Source: Paenibacillus sacheonensis
GTDB taxonomy: Bacteria; Bacillota; Bacilli; Paenibacillales; Paenibacillaceae
DNA length: 64,000 nucleotides
Assembly (NCBI RefSeq): GCF_009909195.1
Contig: NZ_JAAAMU010000005.1
Coordinates: 1 to 64,000, forward strand
Direction: 5' to 3'
Positions 46,147-56,495 of the stretch are shown in pieces; within the stretch, counting starts at the first letter, position 1, and every line of letters begins with the position of its first letter. The translations under genes and the position numbers were made by a program. Below the pieces are notes generated by a model, which was given only the letters and a program-made list of their open reading frames with translations, did not search any database and had not been told where the DNA came from.

Positions 46147-46836
46147 CTAGCGGTAAGGGATTGCATGCCTTTGACTGATCGCGCCGTTGGGTGTGATTCT
46201 GAATTGCACCTCCCCGTTCATATCCGTCCTCGCGGCGGGAATCTCCGCTTGCCTCAGCCGTTCCATGACGGTGGGATGAGGATGACCGTAAATATTGTTG
46301 CGGCCTACCGAGATGACCGCTTGGGCCGGCTGCCAGTAAGAGAGCCATGCGTCCGTCGTCGAGGATTTGCTTCCATGATGCGAGATTTTCATAACGTCCA
46401 CCGGATGATTGAGAAGAAGGAGAGGCCTCGGCGTCACCCGAGACTGCTCGGTTGCCAAGGACAATTCTGATCCCGACGGCTGACCCGAAGCCGTCACGGA
46501 GCCGCCCTCCTCGGCCTGCTGCAGCTCCCTCGCCTGCTCCCCGGTCTCCGTCCCTGCATGCAGTTGTTCCAATAGACTTTGCTCCTCGGCGGCATCGGCA
46601 TCGCCGGTAAACAGAAACTGCCGGCCATATACCGTAACCAGCAGGGCGACACTCTCCCCGTTCTGCTCTTCGGCCACCGGAACGGCATCGTCGACGGCCA
46701 GGTCACGGCTTGCGGCTGTGTTGGAGTCGGCCTTAGCCGGTTCGATAGGCGGCTTAACTTCAGCCGTTCTAATCCGTGGAAGTTGAAGCAGGCTTGGCGG
46801 CGTCCCGATTACTGCCATGGACGTACCGGCGTCCAT
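46147..46836 (-). pseudogene. comEC: comEC, 3' part (C-terminal nuclease region, out of frame)
   Basis: 229 codons in the frame next to the main comEC frame. Without the break, the protein would read into AEGGQSWRMDAGTSMAV, the normal ComEC sequence, just before this part. It carries FLFTGDADAAEE and VMKISHHGSKSSTTDAW, the second half of the metallo-beta-lactamase metal site, and ends DMNGEVQFRI. An Ala/Glu/Gln-rich insertion of about 45 residues lies between these motifs. ATG 46836 has no good Shine-Dalgarno, so separate translation is doubtful. Confidence 0.75.
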
Positions 46837-48995
46837 CCGCCAGCTCTGCCCGCCCTCTGCGCGGTAGGAATGTCATCCTTGACGGCAGCTCGAAGCAGCG
46901 AAACGGCATCGTCGGAGTCTTTCACCGTGCCGTTCCAGAGGATCGCTCGGACGGGTATCGACTCGACGACCGCGAGCAAGCCCTTGATATGATCGCTGTC
47001 CAGATGAGACAGGACGAGCAGATCGATATGATGTACGCCGCGCTGCTGCAGCAGCGGCACGACGAGCTTCCTTCCGACCTCGTAAGGGTCCTTGCGCTTG
47101 CGCCACCCTTCCTGGCTTCCGAAGGTGACTGCCCCTCCTCCGTCGATGAGAATATGCTTGGCGCCCGACGTCCGGATCAAGATGGAGTCGCCTTGGCCGA
47201 CATCCAAGAAATCGACATAGGCGCTCCTGTCGAAGGCATCCGGCATATAAGCGCCGCCAAGTAAGCCTGCTAAAGTCAGCAAGCCGCACGCAGCGAGAAT
47301 GCGCCTTCTTCTCAAGGCGGCTGGCGAAGCGGACGGAAGCTCGATGAAAGGCGCCGACCATGCCGACTCTCCCGTCTCGGCGACCTCGAAGTCATGCGAC
47401 GTGCCGTCCTGCGGCGTAGCGGCCGCAGCCTGCAATCGGTTCAGCGCATGGAACACGTTGCCTAGAGCGGCATAGAAAGCCACAACCCACCATAACGGCG
47501 GCGTCGCCCATGTCAGCCGGAAGCGGCTCAAGCTGCTAAGCTTCATCACGAATCCGAAGGTTAGATCATTGCCTATGGCCGCGATATGAGCCGTCAACAT
47601 GCCGGCCGGATGCCATAAGCCTTCGAACGCCAGCGACGCGCCGCCAAGCGGCATGACGATGAAGCTGATGAACGGCACGAGCACCAGATTCGCCGCGATC
47701 GACAAGAGATGCAGCTGATTGAAATAATAGATCGTGAGCGGAAGCGAAACCGCCTGGGCGACCAGAGTGACGGAAAGCAGATCGAACAGCGAGGCGCTCC
47801 ACCATTTCCGACCGCGGGGCAGCAGTCCGCGGATCGGCTTCGTGCCGAGTATGAGACCTGCCGTGACGATAAACGACAGCTGAAAACCGACGTTGCCCAG
47901 CATGTACGGGTCCCATAGGAGCATGAACAGCGCCGCCGCGGCCAGCAGATGCAGGCCGTCCTTCAGCTTGTGCAGGCGCGCCGTGGCCAAGCCGAGCATC
48001 GCCATGAGGCCGGAGCGGACCACCGACGGCGATGCCCCGGCGAGGAGCACGTACATCGGCACCGCCGCGATCATGAAGAGCAGCATGCGCTCGCGGGTCA
48101 TGCGCAGCAGCTGCAGCAGGCCGCCGAGCACATAGAGGAATACGGCGACATGCAGGCCCGAGATGGCCAGAATATGCGTAAGTCCCAATTGCGAAAACTG
48201 GCGGAACATGTCAGGATCGAGATCGTCGCTTATGCCGAGGACGAGGCCTTTCATGTAACCGGCCTGGACGCCGGGATACAGCGCGTCCATTCGTTTGCCG
48301 AGCGATGCGCGTACGGCGTCCATGTGCTGGAGCAGCGAGGCGCCGCTCCAGCTGGAGCCTGCGTACGCTCGGACAGCGGATGCTCCGTCAGCGGCGAGCA
48401 GCCAGTGGATGCGCTGGCCATGCAGATAGGCGCGGTAATCGAAGCCGCCGAAATTCGTCCCCGCGGACGGCAGCGACAGCATGCCGGTCACGGCCGCCCT
48501 CTGACCGCGCTTCCATGCGGCCGCGTCCTTCAGCTCTTCTTCCTTCCCCAGCTTCACCTGCACGAGCAGCCGCTCGCCGTCCAGCTTCACCGGCGCTGTC
48601 GGCGAGCCCTGCCCATGCAGCGCAATGGTGCTGCCAGCCAAGCGAAACTGCACCCGGTCGCCGTCGATTTCGGGCGGAGAGACGATGGTCCCTGCCAGCT
48701 CCGCTTCGTATTCGGCCGCAGCCGAAGGCCACGCCGCCACCGACGCCGCGTACTCGGCCGGCAGCGCCGTCACGTTCCGGCCATCCGCCCACATCCGCTG
48801 CCCGGCAGCCAAACCGAACGCCGTCAAACAAGCGGCGGCGAGCGCCCAGGAGCCGCGACGCAGCAGAACCGCAGCCGCCAGCGCGGCTAGCAGTGCCGCG
48901 CCGGTCAGCACAGTGCCCAGCGGCGTCAGGTAAGCCGCAGTCCCGCTCCCGAGTACCCAACAAACCGTAAACCAAACGAGCGGTCTCCCCGTCAT
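46809..48995 (-). CDS. comEC: ComEC DNA-uptake channel, frameshifted near C-terminus
   Basis: Membrane channel for single-stranded DNA in competence. This frame gives 728 residues: an N-terminal soluble OB-like region, the Competence domain with many membrane segments (GLVLGISDDLDPDMFRQFSQ, HILAISGLHVAVF), then the start of a metallo-beta-lactamase domain (FLDVGQGDSILI, LSHLDSDHIKG). At about 46855-46872 the frame leaves the family sequence and stops at 46809, while the rest continues in the next frame. One missing base near CCTACCGCG would restore it. No slippery heptamer is present. Either a natural mutation or a sequencing error. GGGGGAGG lies ahead of the ATG. Confidence 0.85.
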   Translation of the reverse strand: MTGRPLVWFTVCWVLGSGTAAYLTPLGTVLTGAALLAALAAAVLLRRGSWALAAACLTAFGLAAGQRMWADGRNVTALPAEYAASVAAWPSAAAEYEAELAGTIVSPPEIDGDRVQFRLAGSTIALHGQGSPTAPVKLDGERLLVQVKLGKEEELKDAAAWKRGQRAAVTGMLSLPSAGTNFGGFDYRAYLHGQRIHWLLAADGASAVRAYAGSSWSGASLLQHMDAVRASLGKRMDALYPGVQAGYMKGLVLGISDDLDPDMFRQFSQLGLTHILAISGLHVAVFLYVLGGLLQLLRMTRERMLLFMIAAVPMYVLLAGASPSVVRSGLMAMLGLATARLHKLKDGLHLLAAAALFMLLWDPYMLGNVGFQLSFIVTAGLILGTKPIRGLLPRGRKWWSASLFDLLSVTLVAQAVSLPLTIYYFNQLHLLSIAANLVLVPFISFIVMPLGGASLAFEGLWHPAGMLTAHIAAIGNDLTFGFVMKLSSLSRFRLTWATPPLWWVVAFYAALGNVFHALNRLQAAAATPQDGTSHDFEVAETGESAWSAPFIELPSASPAALRRRRILAACGLLTLAGLLGGAYMPDAFDRSAYVDFLDVGQGDSILIRTSGAKHILIDGGGAVTFGSQEGWRKRKDPYEVGRKLVVPLLQQRGVHHIDLLVLSHLDSDHIKGLLAVVESIPVRAILWNGTVKDSDDAVSLLRAAVKDDIPTAQRAGRAGGWTPVRPWQ

Positions 48996-49036
48996 CCTAA
49001 CCGCCTCCCCCTTTCCAGCTTATCTTTTGCAAATAC

Positions 49037-49062
49037 GAAAAAACCTCCGGGAGCACCGGAGG
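49037..49062 (-). terminator. Rho-independent terminator after comEB
   Basis: On the minus strand CCTCCGG and CCGGAGG pair over five bases, followed by six T. It stands between comEB and comEC, so comEC may need read-through or its own promoter. Confidence 0.85.
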
Positions 49063-49140
49063 AGCAAGCTCGGCCAATAACGGCCGAACAGGACTTCCAT
49101 GATGCTGCCAGAGGTTCTTCCTCTTCATATGCGATTTCCT

Positions 49141-49671
49141 TTAGCTCGTGATGTCCATGCCCGCTTGAGGGGGCGGCTCGTAGGCGTGCAGGTGCCGGAA
49201 CACGATGCCTTTGACCTGCATGAGCGCTGCGACCTTCTCGCTGTCCTTCACGTATGCGCGATGGTAGACGACTTCCTTGACCCCGCTGTTGGCAAGCATG
49301 TTGGCGCATGTCCAGCAGGGTTGGTCCGTCACGTATACCGTGGATCCCTCGCGGTCGACCCGGTCCGTGAACAACAGCAAGTTCTGCTCCGCATGGATCG
49401 TCCGGATGCAGCGCTGCTTCTTGATCATGCGCTCCACGCCGTTCTCCGTTTGCATCTCGAATTCCTCCACGATCATGCAGCCGTCCTCGGAGCAGTCCGC
49501 GACGCCCATCGGAGCGCCGTTATAGGCGGTTCCGAGCAGCTTCTTGCCCTGCACGAGCACCGTGCCCACATGCCTGCGCGGACAACGCGAACGGGTCGAA
49601 ACCATATACGCGATATCCATGAAATACGTGTCCCAATCTTTTCTCGAGCTGTCTTGTACTCCCGATGCCAT
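49141..49671 (-). CDS. comEB: ComE operon protein 2 / dCMP deaminase
   Basis: Zinc deaminase that converts dCMP to dUMP; encoded in the comE locus but not needed for DNA uptake in Bacillus. 176 residues. The catalytic zinc site has His 93 and Glu 95 (TIHAEQN) and PCWTC (Cys 119, 122). CPRRHVGTVLV and YNGAP are typical of the family. The first residues up to about 12 are poorly conserved. It begins 34 bases after the metY stop. Confidence 0.93.
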   Translation of the reverse strand: MASGVQDSSRKDWDTYFMDIAYMVSTRSRCPRRHVGTVLVQGKKLLGTAYNGAPMGVADCSEDGCMIVEEFEMQTENGVERMIKKQRCIRTIHAEQNLLLFTDRVDREGSTVYVTDQPCWTCANMLANSGVKEVVYHRAYVKDSEKVAALMQVKGIVFRHLHAYEPPPQAGMDITS

Positions 49672-49705
49672 GTCTGACTTGACTTCCTTCCTTGCGGCCT
49701 GACGA

Positions 49706-51043
<1,338 letters not shown>

Positions 51044-51066
51044 CTATCTTTTCCATTGTCGCATAA

Positions 51067-51714
51067 TCAAGTGCCGAGAACAATGAGAGACTTCAGCTTT
51101 TCCACTAGTTTCGGCCCGATGCCCTTGACGCGCTGCAGGTCGTCCGCGCTTCGGAATGCCCCATTGCGCTCGCGATCCGCCACGATGGCGTTTGCCTTTG
51201 CGGCACCGATACCGGGCAGGGCGTCCAGCTCCGCTGCCGAAGCGTGATTGACGTCGATTTTGCCGGCACTCGATGCGTCCGGCTCGATCGCGGCACCTGA
51301 TTCGCCCGCCGTCTGTTCCAAATCGTGGATTGGCACATCAGGCGCAGCAGCATGCTCCGTTCGCCCGGATTCCGAAACCGCGCCAGCACCAGCTGAGCTC
51401 GTTACCTTCCCTTCATTCTTCTTCCCGTCCTCTTTCTTCTCTTCATCCTTCTTCTCGTCCTTCTTCTCGTCCTTCTTCTCGTCCTTCTTCTTCTCTTCAT
51501 TCGACTCATCATTCTTTTTCCCGCCCGCCTCTTGCTCCTCCATCGGTGCCAAGGCGCGGATTACCTGCGGATTCATCGCCGTCCAGTCCGGCTGCTCGCT
51601 CGATCCTTGCGGCAGCAGCGCCATCACGATCAAGATGGCGGACACCGCCATGCACAAGCCGGCGCCAACCCAATACCCTTTCCGCCTGACTCGTAACCCC
51701 GTTCGCTTGAGCAC
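51067..51714 (-). CDS. comEA: ComEA DNA-binding competence protein, short form
   Basis: Membrane-anchored receptor for double-stranded DNA in transformation; 215 residues. One membrane segment (about 13-35) is followed by a Lys/Glu/Asp linker with four KKDE repeats. The C-terminal helix-hairpin-helix domain comes last, with IDVNHASAAELDALPGIGAAKANAI and LQRVKGIGPKLVEKLKSL. I see no SLBB-like domain, which Bacillus ComEA has between anchor and HhH part. GTG start with AAAGGAG ahead. It is divergent from comER. Confidence 0.9.
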   Translation of the reverse strand: MLKRTGLRVRRKGYWVGAGLCMAVSAILIVMALLPQGSSEQPDWTAMNPQVIRALAPMEEQEAGGKKNDESNEEKKKDEKKDEKKDEKKDEEKKEDGKKNEGKVTSSAGAGAVSESGRTEHAAAPDVPIHDLEQTAGESGAAIEPDASSAGKIDVNHASAAELDALPGIGAAKANAIVADRERNGAFRSADDLQRVKGIGPKLVEKLKSLIVLGT

Positions 51715-51962
51715 GATCCATCGCTCCTTTCATCGCTTGCGATACGATTTCCATAAAAATGGTCATGATGGCCTTGCCGGTATGCATATCGTACTAAGAG
51801 CATCATGGTTCCGGTGAACGCTTGCGTACAGCCGCAGCCTCATATGCTCAGCCTTACGCTTGGCTGACGCTTGCAGAGCGAGGCCTGCGTGAAGCAACGA
51901 TTCAGAATACAAATGCTGTTGAAGCTGCGCTGCTACAAAAAAGGCGCATGGGAGGGATTGCA

Positions 51963-52802
51963 ATGAATGTCGGGTTTATCGGAATTGGGAGCATGGGCAG
52001 CCTGCTAGTAGATGCTTTCATCGGATCGGGAGCACTCAAGCCATCGCAAATTACGGTCAGCAATCGAACGTTCGCGAAAGCCATTTGCTTAGCCGACCGC
52101 CATCCCGGCCTTAAGGCTGTCTCTTCGAACCGAGAAGCGGTTATCGATCAGGATATCGTCTTCCTCTGCATCAAGCCGGTGGAGTTCAAATCGGTGCTGG
52201 ACGCCATCCGCGATCATCTGCTGCCGAATCAACTCGTCATCTCGATTACGAGCCCCGTCCTGCTGGAGCAGCTGGAAGATGCGCTTCCCTGCAAGATCGC
52301 CAAGGTGATTCCCAGCATCACCAACTTCATGTGCAGCGGAGTTTCGCTGTGCATGTACGGCAGCCGCATGACCGATGCCGATATCGTCAAGCTGAACGGC
52401 CTGCTCGCCTATATAAGCGAACCGCTTCAAATCGACGAAGCGCATACGCGCATCGTCTCGGATCTATCCAGCGTCGGTCCTGCCATCATGGCCTGCCTGC
52501 TGCAGCGCTTTATCGACGCCGCCGCCGAGGAGACCGGCCTCCCCCGCGAGCAGGCCCGCCTCATCGCCAGCGAGATGCTGCTCGGAACGGGGCAGCTGCT
52601 GACAACCGGCGGCATGTCTCCGGAAGAGCTGCAAGCCCGCGTCGTCGTTCCCGGCGGCATTACCGCACAGGCGTTGGCGCTGCTGAACCGCGAGCTGGAC
52701 AACGTGTTCAACCGGGTCATCATGGCCACGCATGCCAAATACCGCGAGGACCTGGAGAAGGTCGCCGACATTTTATACGGCAAAGAGGTGAACGGCCCTT
52801 AA
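51963..52802 (+). CDS. comER: ComER, late competence protein (pyrroline-5-carboxylate reductase-like)
   Basis: 279 residues of the ProC-like fold: MNVGFIGIGSMGSLLVDAF (NADP motif), VFLCIKPVEF, the middle PSITNFMCSGVSL and a C-terminal helical domain with GTGQLLTTGGMSPEELQARVV and PGGITAQAL. GGGAGGG lies ahead of ATG 51963; the longer frame has no family character. The real role of ComER is unclear. The gene is on the opposite strand to comEA, as in Bacillus. Confidence 0.92.
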   Translation: MNVGFIGIGSMGSLLVDAFIGSGALKPSQITVSNRTFAKAICLADRHPGLKAVSSNREAVIDQDIVFLCIKPVEFKSVLDAIRDHLLPNQLVISITSPVLLEQLEDALPCKIAKVIPSITNFMCSGVSLCMYGSRMTDADIVKLNGLLAYISEPLQIDEAHTRIVSDLSSVGPAIMACLLQRFIDAAAEETGLPREQARLIASEMLLGTGQLLTTGGMSPEELQARVVVPGGITAQALALLNRELDNVFNRVIMATHAKYREDLEKVADILYGKEVNGP

Positions 52803-52840
52803 CGCATGCTTTGCGTTAAGAGGTCGTTCACCTCTTTTTT
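52784..52840 (+). terminator. Rho-independent terminator after comER
   Basis: AGAGGTGAACG (52784-52794) and CGTTCACCTCT (52825-52835) form an 11-bp stem around an inner CTTAACGCA/TGCGTTAAG hairpin, followed by TTTTT. The comER stop lies inside the structure. Confidence 0.85.
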
Positions 52841-52854
52841 CGTATCCCTGCCGA

Positions 52855-55293
52855 TTAGCCGACTACGATGTTAACGAGCTTGCCTTTGACGACGATCAGC
52901 TTGCGAACGGTTTTGCCGGCGATGGCTTCGGCCACTTTCTCCGACGCTTTGGCGATTCGTTCCATTTCGGCTTCGTCGGTATCCGCCGCGATCGCGATGC
53001 GGTCGAGAATCTTGCCGTTCACCTGCACGACGATCTCGACCTCTTGATCGACGGTCCAAGCTTCCTCGTACGTCGGCCATGCGGCATAGGACAGGGCGTC
53101 CGTGCGGCCCAGCTTCGACCACAGTTCCTCCGCGATGTGCGGCGCAAGCGGCGACAGCATTTGCACGAAATGCTCCATCGCTTCGCGCGGCAGTCCATCG
53201 GCTTTGTACGCATCGTTGACGAAAATCATCAATTGGCTGATGGCCGTGTTGAAGCGCAGGTTCTCGTAATCGTCCGTCACTTTCTTCACGGTGCGGTGCC
53301 ACGTGCGCTTGAGCGCCTCCGATGCTTCGCCGCCGACCTTCTCGTTCAACTCGCCGTTATCCCCGACGAACAGGCGCCATACGCGGCCGAGGAAGCGGTA
53401 CATGCCTTCGACGCCGTTCGTGTTCCAAGGCTTCGTCGCTTCGAGCGGCCCCATGAACATCTCGTACATGCGAAGCGTATCCGCCCCGTACACGTTCACG
53501 ATGTCGTCCGGGTTGATGACATTGCCGCGGGATTTGGACATCTTCTCGTTGTTCGTGCCGAGGATCATCCCTTGGTTGACGAGCTTGTGGAACGGTTCCT
53601 TCGTATCGACCACGCCGATATCGTAAAGCACCTTATGCCAGAAGCGCGCATAGAGCAGGTGAAGCACCGCATGCTCCGCGCCGCCGATATAGAGATCGAC
53701 CGGCAGCCATTCCTTCTGCTTCTCTTTGGAGCAGAGCTCTTGGTCGTTGTGCGGGTCGATGAAACGCAGGTAGTACCAGCAGCTACCGGCCCATTGCGGC
53801 ATCGTGTTCGTCTCGCGGCGCGCGCGCATGCCCGTTTCCGGGTCTACCGTCTCCACCCATTCCGTCACGTTGGCGAGCGGGGATTCGCCCGTGCCCGACG
53901 GCTTGATCTGGTCGACGTCCGGCAGCAGCAGCGGAAGCTGGTCATCCGGAACCGGCTTCATCGTGCCGTCCTCCAGATGGAGAATCGGGATCGGCTCGCC
54001 CCAATAACGCTGGCGACTGAACAGCCAGTCGCGGAGACGGTACGTCACTTTGCCTTGACCTTTGCCTTCCGCTTCGAGCCATTCGATCGCTTTGGCAATC
54101 GCATCCTCGGTGCCGAGACCGTTCAAGAAACCGGAGTTCACATGCGGACCTTCGCCCGCGAAAGCGGCCTCGGTCACGTCTCCGCCCTGAACGACCTCCA
54201 GGATCGGCAGATTGAACTGCTTGGCAAATTCCCAGTCGCGTTCGTCATGACCCGGAACCGCCATGATCGCGCCCGTTCCGTAGCCCGCGAGCACGTAATC
54301 CGCGATCCAGATCGGCACGCGCGAGCCGTTAATCGGATTGATCGCGTAAGCGCCCGTGAAGACGCCGGATTTGTCTTTGTTCAGGTCCGTGCGCTCCAAG
54401 TCGCTCTTGCGAGCGGCCGTATCCTGATAGTCTTTCACCGCCGCTTGCTGCTCGGCCGTCGTAATGGCCGCTACCAGCTCATGCTCGGGCGCAAGCACGC
54501 AATACGTCGCGCCGAACAGCGTATCCGGACGCGTCGTGAAGACGACGAGCGAAGCATCGTGCCCGTCGATCGCGAACGTGACTTCCGCCCCTTTGGATTT
54601 GCCGATCCAGTTGCGCTGCATGTCCTTGATGCTCTCCGTCCAGTCCAGCTCTTCCAAATCCTCGAGCAGGCGTTCCGCGTATTCCGTAATGCGGAGCACC
54701 CATTGGCGCATCGGCTTGCGGATAACGGGATGGTTGCCGCGCTCGCTAAGGCCGTTGATGACCTCTTCGTTCGCCAAAACCGTGCCGAGCGCCGGGCACC
54801 AGTTGACCGGTACTTCCGCTACGTAGGCAAGCCCTTTGTTGAACAGTTGGATGAAGATCCACTGCGTCCATTTGTAATAATCCGGATCCGTCGTGCTGAA
54901 CTCGCGGTCCCAGTCGTACGAGAAGCCGAGCGACTTGATCTGGCGGCGGAAATTGTCGATGTTCTTGACCGTGATCTCGCGCGGGTGCTCGCCCGTATCG
55001 AGCGCATGCTGCTCGGCCGGCAATCCGAACGCATCCCAGCCCATCGGATGGAGAACGTTGAAGCCGCGCATTCGCTTGTACCGCGAGACGATATCCGTAG
55101 CCGTATACCCTTCCGGATGGCCGACGTGAAGTCCGGCTCCCGATGGATACGGGAACATATCAAGCGCGTAAAACTTCGGCTTGCCCGCGTCCTCCGTCGT
55201 TTTGAACGATTTGTTCTCGTCCCAGTGCTGCTGCCATTTCGGCTCGATCGCAAGCGGGTTATAACCGTGTTGATCCTGGCGTTCCTGTGTCAT
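52855..55293 (-). CDS. leuS: Leucine--tRNA ligase
   Basis: Class I aminoacyl-tRNA synthetase of 812 residues. HVGHPEGY (HIGH motif) is at residues 56-63 and [11 protein letters not shown] (KMSKS) near residue 580. An editing (CP1) domain with [12 protein letters not shown] and [18 protein letters not shown] lies between them. The C-terminal anticodon-binding region closes the protein. Of two start ATGs, the second (55293) has AGGAGG at nine bases, while the first (55299) is only three bases from it. Controlled by its own promoter and T-box. It sits between yqeM and comER, which adjoin in Bacillus. Confidence 0.97.
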   Translation of the reverse strand: MTQERQDQHGYNPLAIEPKWQQHWDENKSFKTTEDAGKPKFYALDMFPYPSGAGLHVGHPEGYTATDIVSRYKRMRGFNVLHPMGWDAFGLPAEQHALDTGEHPREITVKNIDNFRRQIKSLGFSYDWDREFSTTDPDYYKWTQWIFIQLFNKGLAYVAEVPVNWCPALGTVLANEEVINGLSERGNHPVIRKPMRQWVLRITEYAERLLEDLEELDWTESIKDMQRNWIGKSKGAEVTFAIDGHDASLVVFTTRPDTLFGATYCVLAPEHELVAAITTAEQQAAVKDYQDTAARKSDLERTDLNKDKSGVFTGAYAINPINGSRVPIWIADYVLAGYGTGAIMAVPGHDERDWEFAKQFNLPILEVVQGGDVTEAAFAGEGPHVNSGFLNGLGTEDAIAKAIEWLEAEGKGQGKVTYRLRDWLFSRQRYWGEPIPILHLEDGTMKPVPDDQLPLLLPDVDQIKPSGTGESPLANVTEWVETVDPETGMRARRETNTMPQWAGSCWYYLRFIDPHNDQELCSKEKQKEWLPVDLYIGGAEHAVLHLLYARFWHKVLYDIGVVDTKEPFHKLVNQGMILGTNNEKMSKSRGNVINPDDIVNVYGADTLRMYEMFMGPLEATKPWNTNGVEGMYRFLGRVWRLFVGDNGELNEKVGGEASEALKRTWHRTVKKVTDDYENLRFNTAISQLMIFVNDAYKADGLPREAMEHFVQMLSPLAPHIAEELWSKLGRTDALSYAAWPTYEEAWTVDQEVEIVVQVNGKILDRIAIAADTDEAEMERIAKASEKVAEAIAGKTVRKLIVVKGKLVNIVVG

Positions 55294-55354
55294 TTCCATT
55301 AGCCTCCTATTTATCCATCCTGCGTGAGCATGCCCGGCGGCCCGGGAAGGCAAT

Positions 55355-55399
55355 AAAAAAACCTCCCGCCCCCAGCGATATTCGCTAGGGACGAGAGGA
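55355..55399 (-). terminator. Terminator of the leuS T-box
   Basis: On the minus strand a stem CCTCTCGTCCCTAGCGA / TCGCTGGGGGCGGGAGG with an ATA loop is followed by seven T. It overlaps the antiterminator region and competes with it. Confidence 0.92.
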
Positions 55400-55625
55400 T
55401 TGCGCTCCCGTGGTACCACCCTAGTTAACGGTCGGCATTCTTTACCGTCCGTTCACTCTATTCCCTTATCGCGGGCGAATCGGCATGCCTCACTGATTAT
55501 CGAATCAGCTGCATGCGGCTCCAAGGCGAGTTCGCTTCACGTTGGTCCGGCTTCCACCACCCGCCGGCTCTCTTGACCTAACGTTCCCGAAGCTACTGCT
55601 CCTCTTCAACGCCTTACCTATTCAT
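55400..55625 (-). promoter_or_regulatory. T-box leader of leuS (leucine, CTC specifier)
   Basis: The antiterminator motif AGGGTGGTACCACGGGAGCG lies at 55403-55422 on the minus strand. Stem I follows upstream; the specifier loop reads GAACTCGCC, whose CTC (55530-55528) is a leucine codon, agreeing with leuS downstream. Uncharged leucyl-tRNA would allow read-through of the terminator. Confidence 0.92.
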
Positions 55626-55642
55626 TAAACATGATTAGCTCG

Positions 55643-55672
55643 ATTATAAAGAAGTAGCAAACCCCATGTCAA
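55643..55672 (-). promoter_or_regulatory. SigA promoter of leuS
   Basis: On the minus strand TTGACA (55672-55667), an 18-base spacer and TATAAT (55648-55643): perfect hexamers. It starts just upstream of the T-box, about 40 bases after the yqeM stop. Confidence 0.9.
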
Positions 55673-55709
55673 GCCAGGAAGCGCCTAAACCGGCAAGAAG
55701 CGGCACTTT

Positions 55710-56483
55710 TCACTTCACGGCGGCAAAAAACAACCGTTCCGTATCGTCATCGGCCGGATCCAGCTTGAAATCCCCGAACATATCCACCTTCGAGAAGCCT
55801 ACCGCGATCAGCGCTTCCTTGATCCATTCCGCATCGTACGCGCGCTGCACATGCGTCTCCTCGATACGCGCATACGTCCGGCCCCGGCTGCCGGGCGCTT
55901 CGGCGAAAATCGTCAAATGATGCTCGATTTCCATCCGTTCCTCGTCCAGCTCGCTCGTCCATATGTAAGCGATATCCGGTTCGTCCAACAGGAAAGGCTG
56001 CTCTTCCGCATACCGGCGAAGCGTCCCGGGCGCATGCACGTCGAACAGAAACACGCCGCCCGGCTTCAAGCCTCGAAGCGTCGCCGAGAATGCGGCGATC
56101 ACGTCGTCTTCCTCGGTCAAATAGTTGATGCAGTCGCAGAACGATAAGACGCTGTCCGCGGGCTCGGCGATCTCCCATTCCGTCATGTCCTGCTCCAGCC
56201 AAGCCACCGTGCCGCCGGACGCTGAACCAGCCCCCGACGCCAAGTCTTCCTGCTTGCTGCGGCCGACCGTCAACATATCCGAAGAGATATCGATGCCGTA
56301 TACCGTGTACCCCGAACGCGCGAGCGGAAGCGCGATGCTTCCCGTGCCGCAGCCAAGGTCGACGACGGTCGCGGGCTTCCCATACCGCTCCCAGCAAGAT
56401 TCCGCGAAGGCGATCCATGCCGGATAAGGCATGTCCGCCATCAGGCGGTCATACACGGCGGCGAACTGCGTATAAGCTTCCAT
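55710..56483 (-). CDS. YqeM-like SAM-dependent methyltransferase
   Basis: 257-residue class I methyltransferase: VVDLGCGTGSIALPLA (SAM loop), YGIDISSDML (acidic residue), SFCDCINYLTEEDDV and LKPGGVFLFDVH. Position after rsfS fits yqeM of Bacillus. The substrate is unknown. It starts 12 bases after the cvfB stop. Confidence 0.87.
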   Translation of the reverse strand: MEAYTQFAAVYDRLMADMPYPAWIAFAESCWERYGKPATVVDLGCGTGSIALPLARSGYTVYGIDISSDMLTVGRSKQEDLASGAGSASGGTVAWLEQDMTEWEIAEPADSVLSFCDCINYLTEEDDVIAAFSATLRGLKPGGVFLFDVHAPGTLRRYAEEQPFLLDEPDIAYIWTSELDEERMEIEHHLTIFAEAPGSRGRTYARIEETHVQRAYDAEWIKEALIAVGFSKVDMFGDFKLDPADDDTERLFFAAVK

Positions 56484-56495
56484 CCGTGCCGCCTC

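Noticed and set aside
46809-46872. Programmed ribosomal frameshift in comEC
   Set aside because: No slippery heptamer or downstream structure was seen at CCTACCGCGCAG; a mutation or sequencing error explains it more simply.
53044-55302. 752-codon open frame on the + strand opposite leuS
   Set aside because: It is the antisense shadow of leuS: high G+C keeps the opposite frame open, and the protein is Arg/His-rich without motifs.
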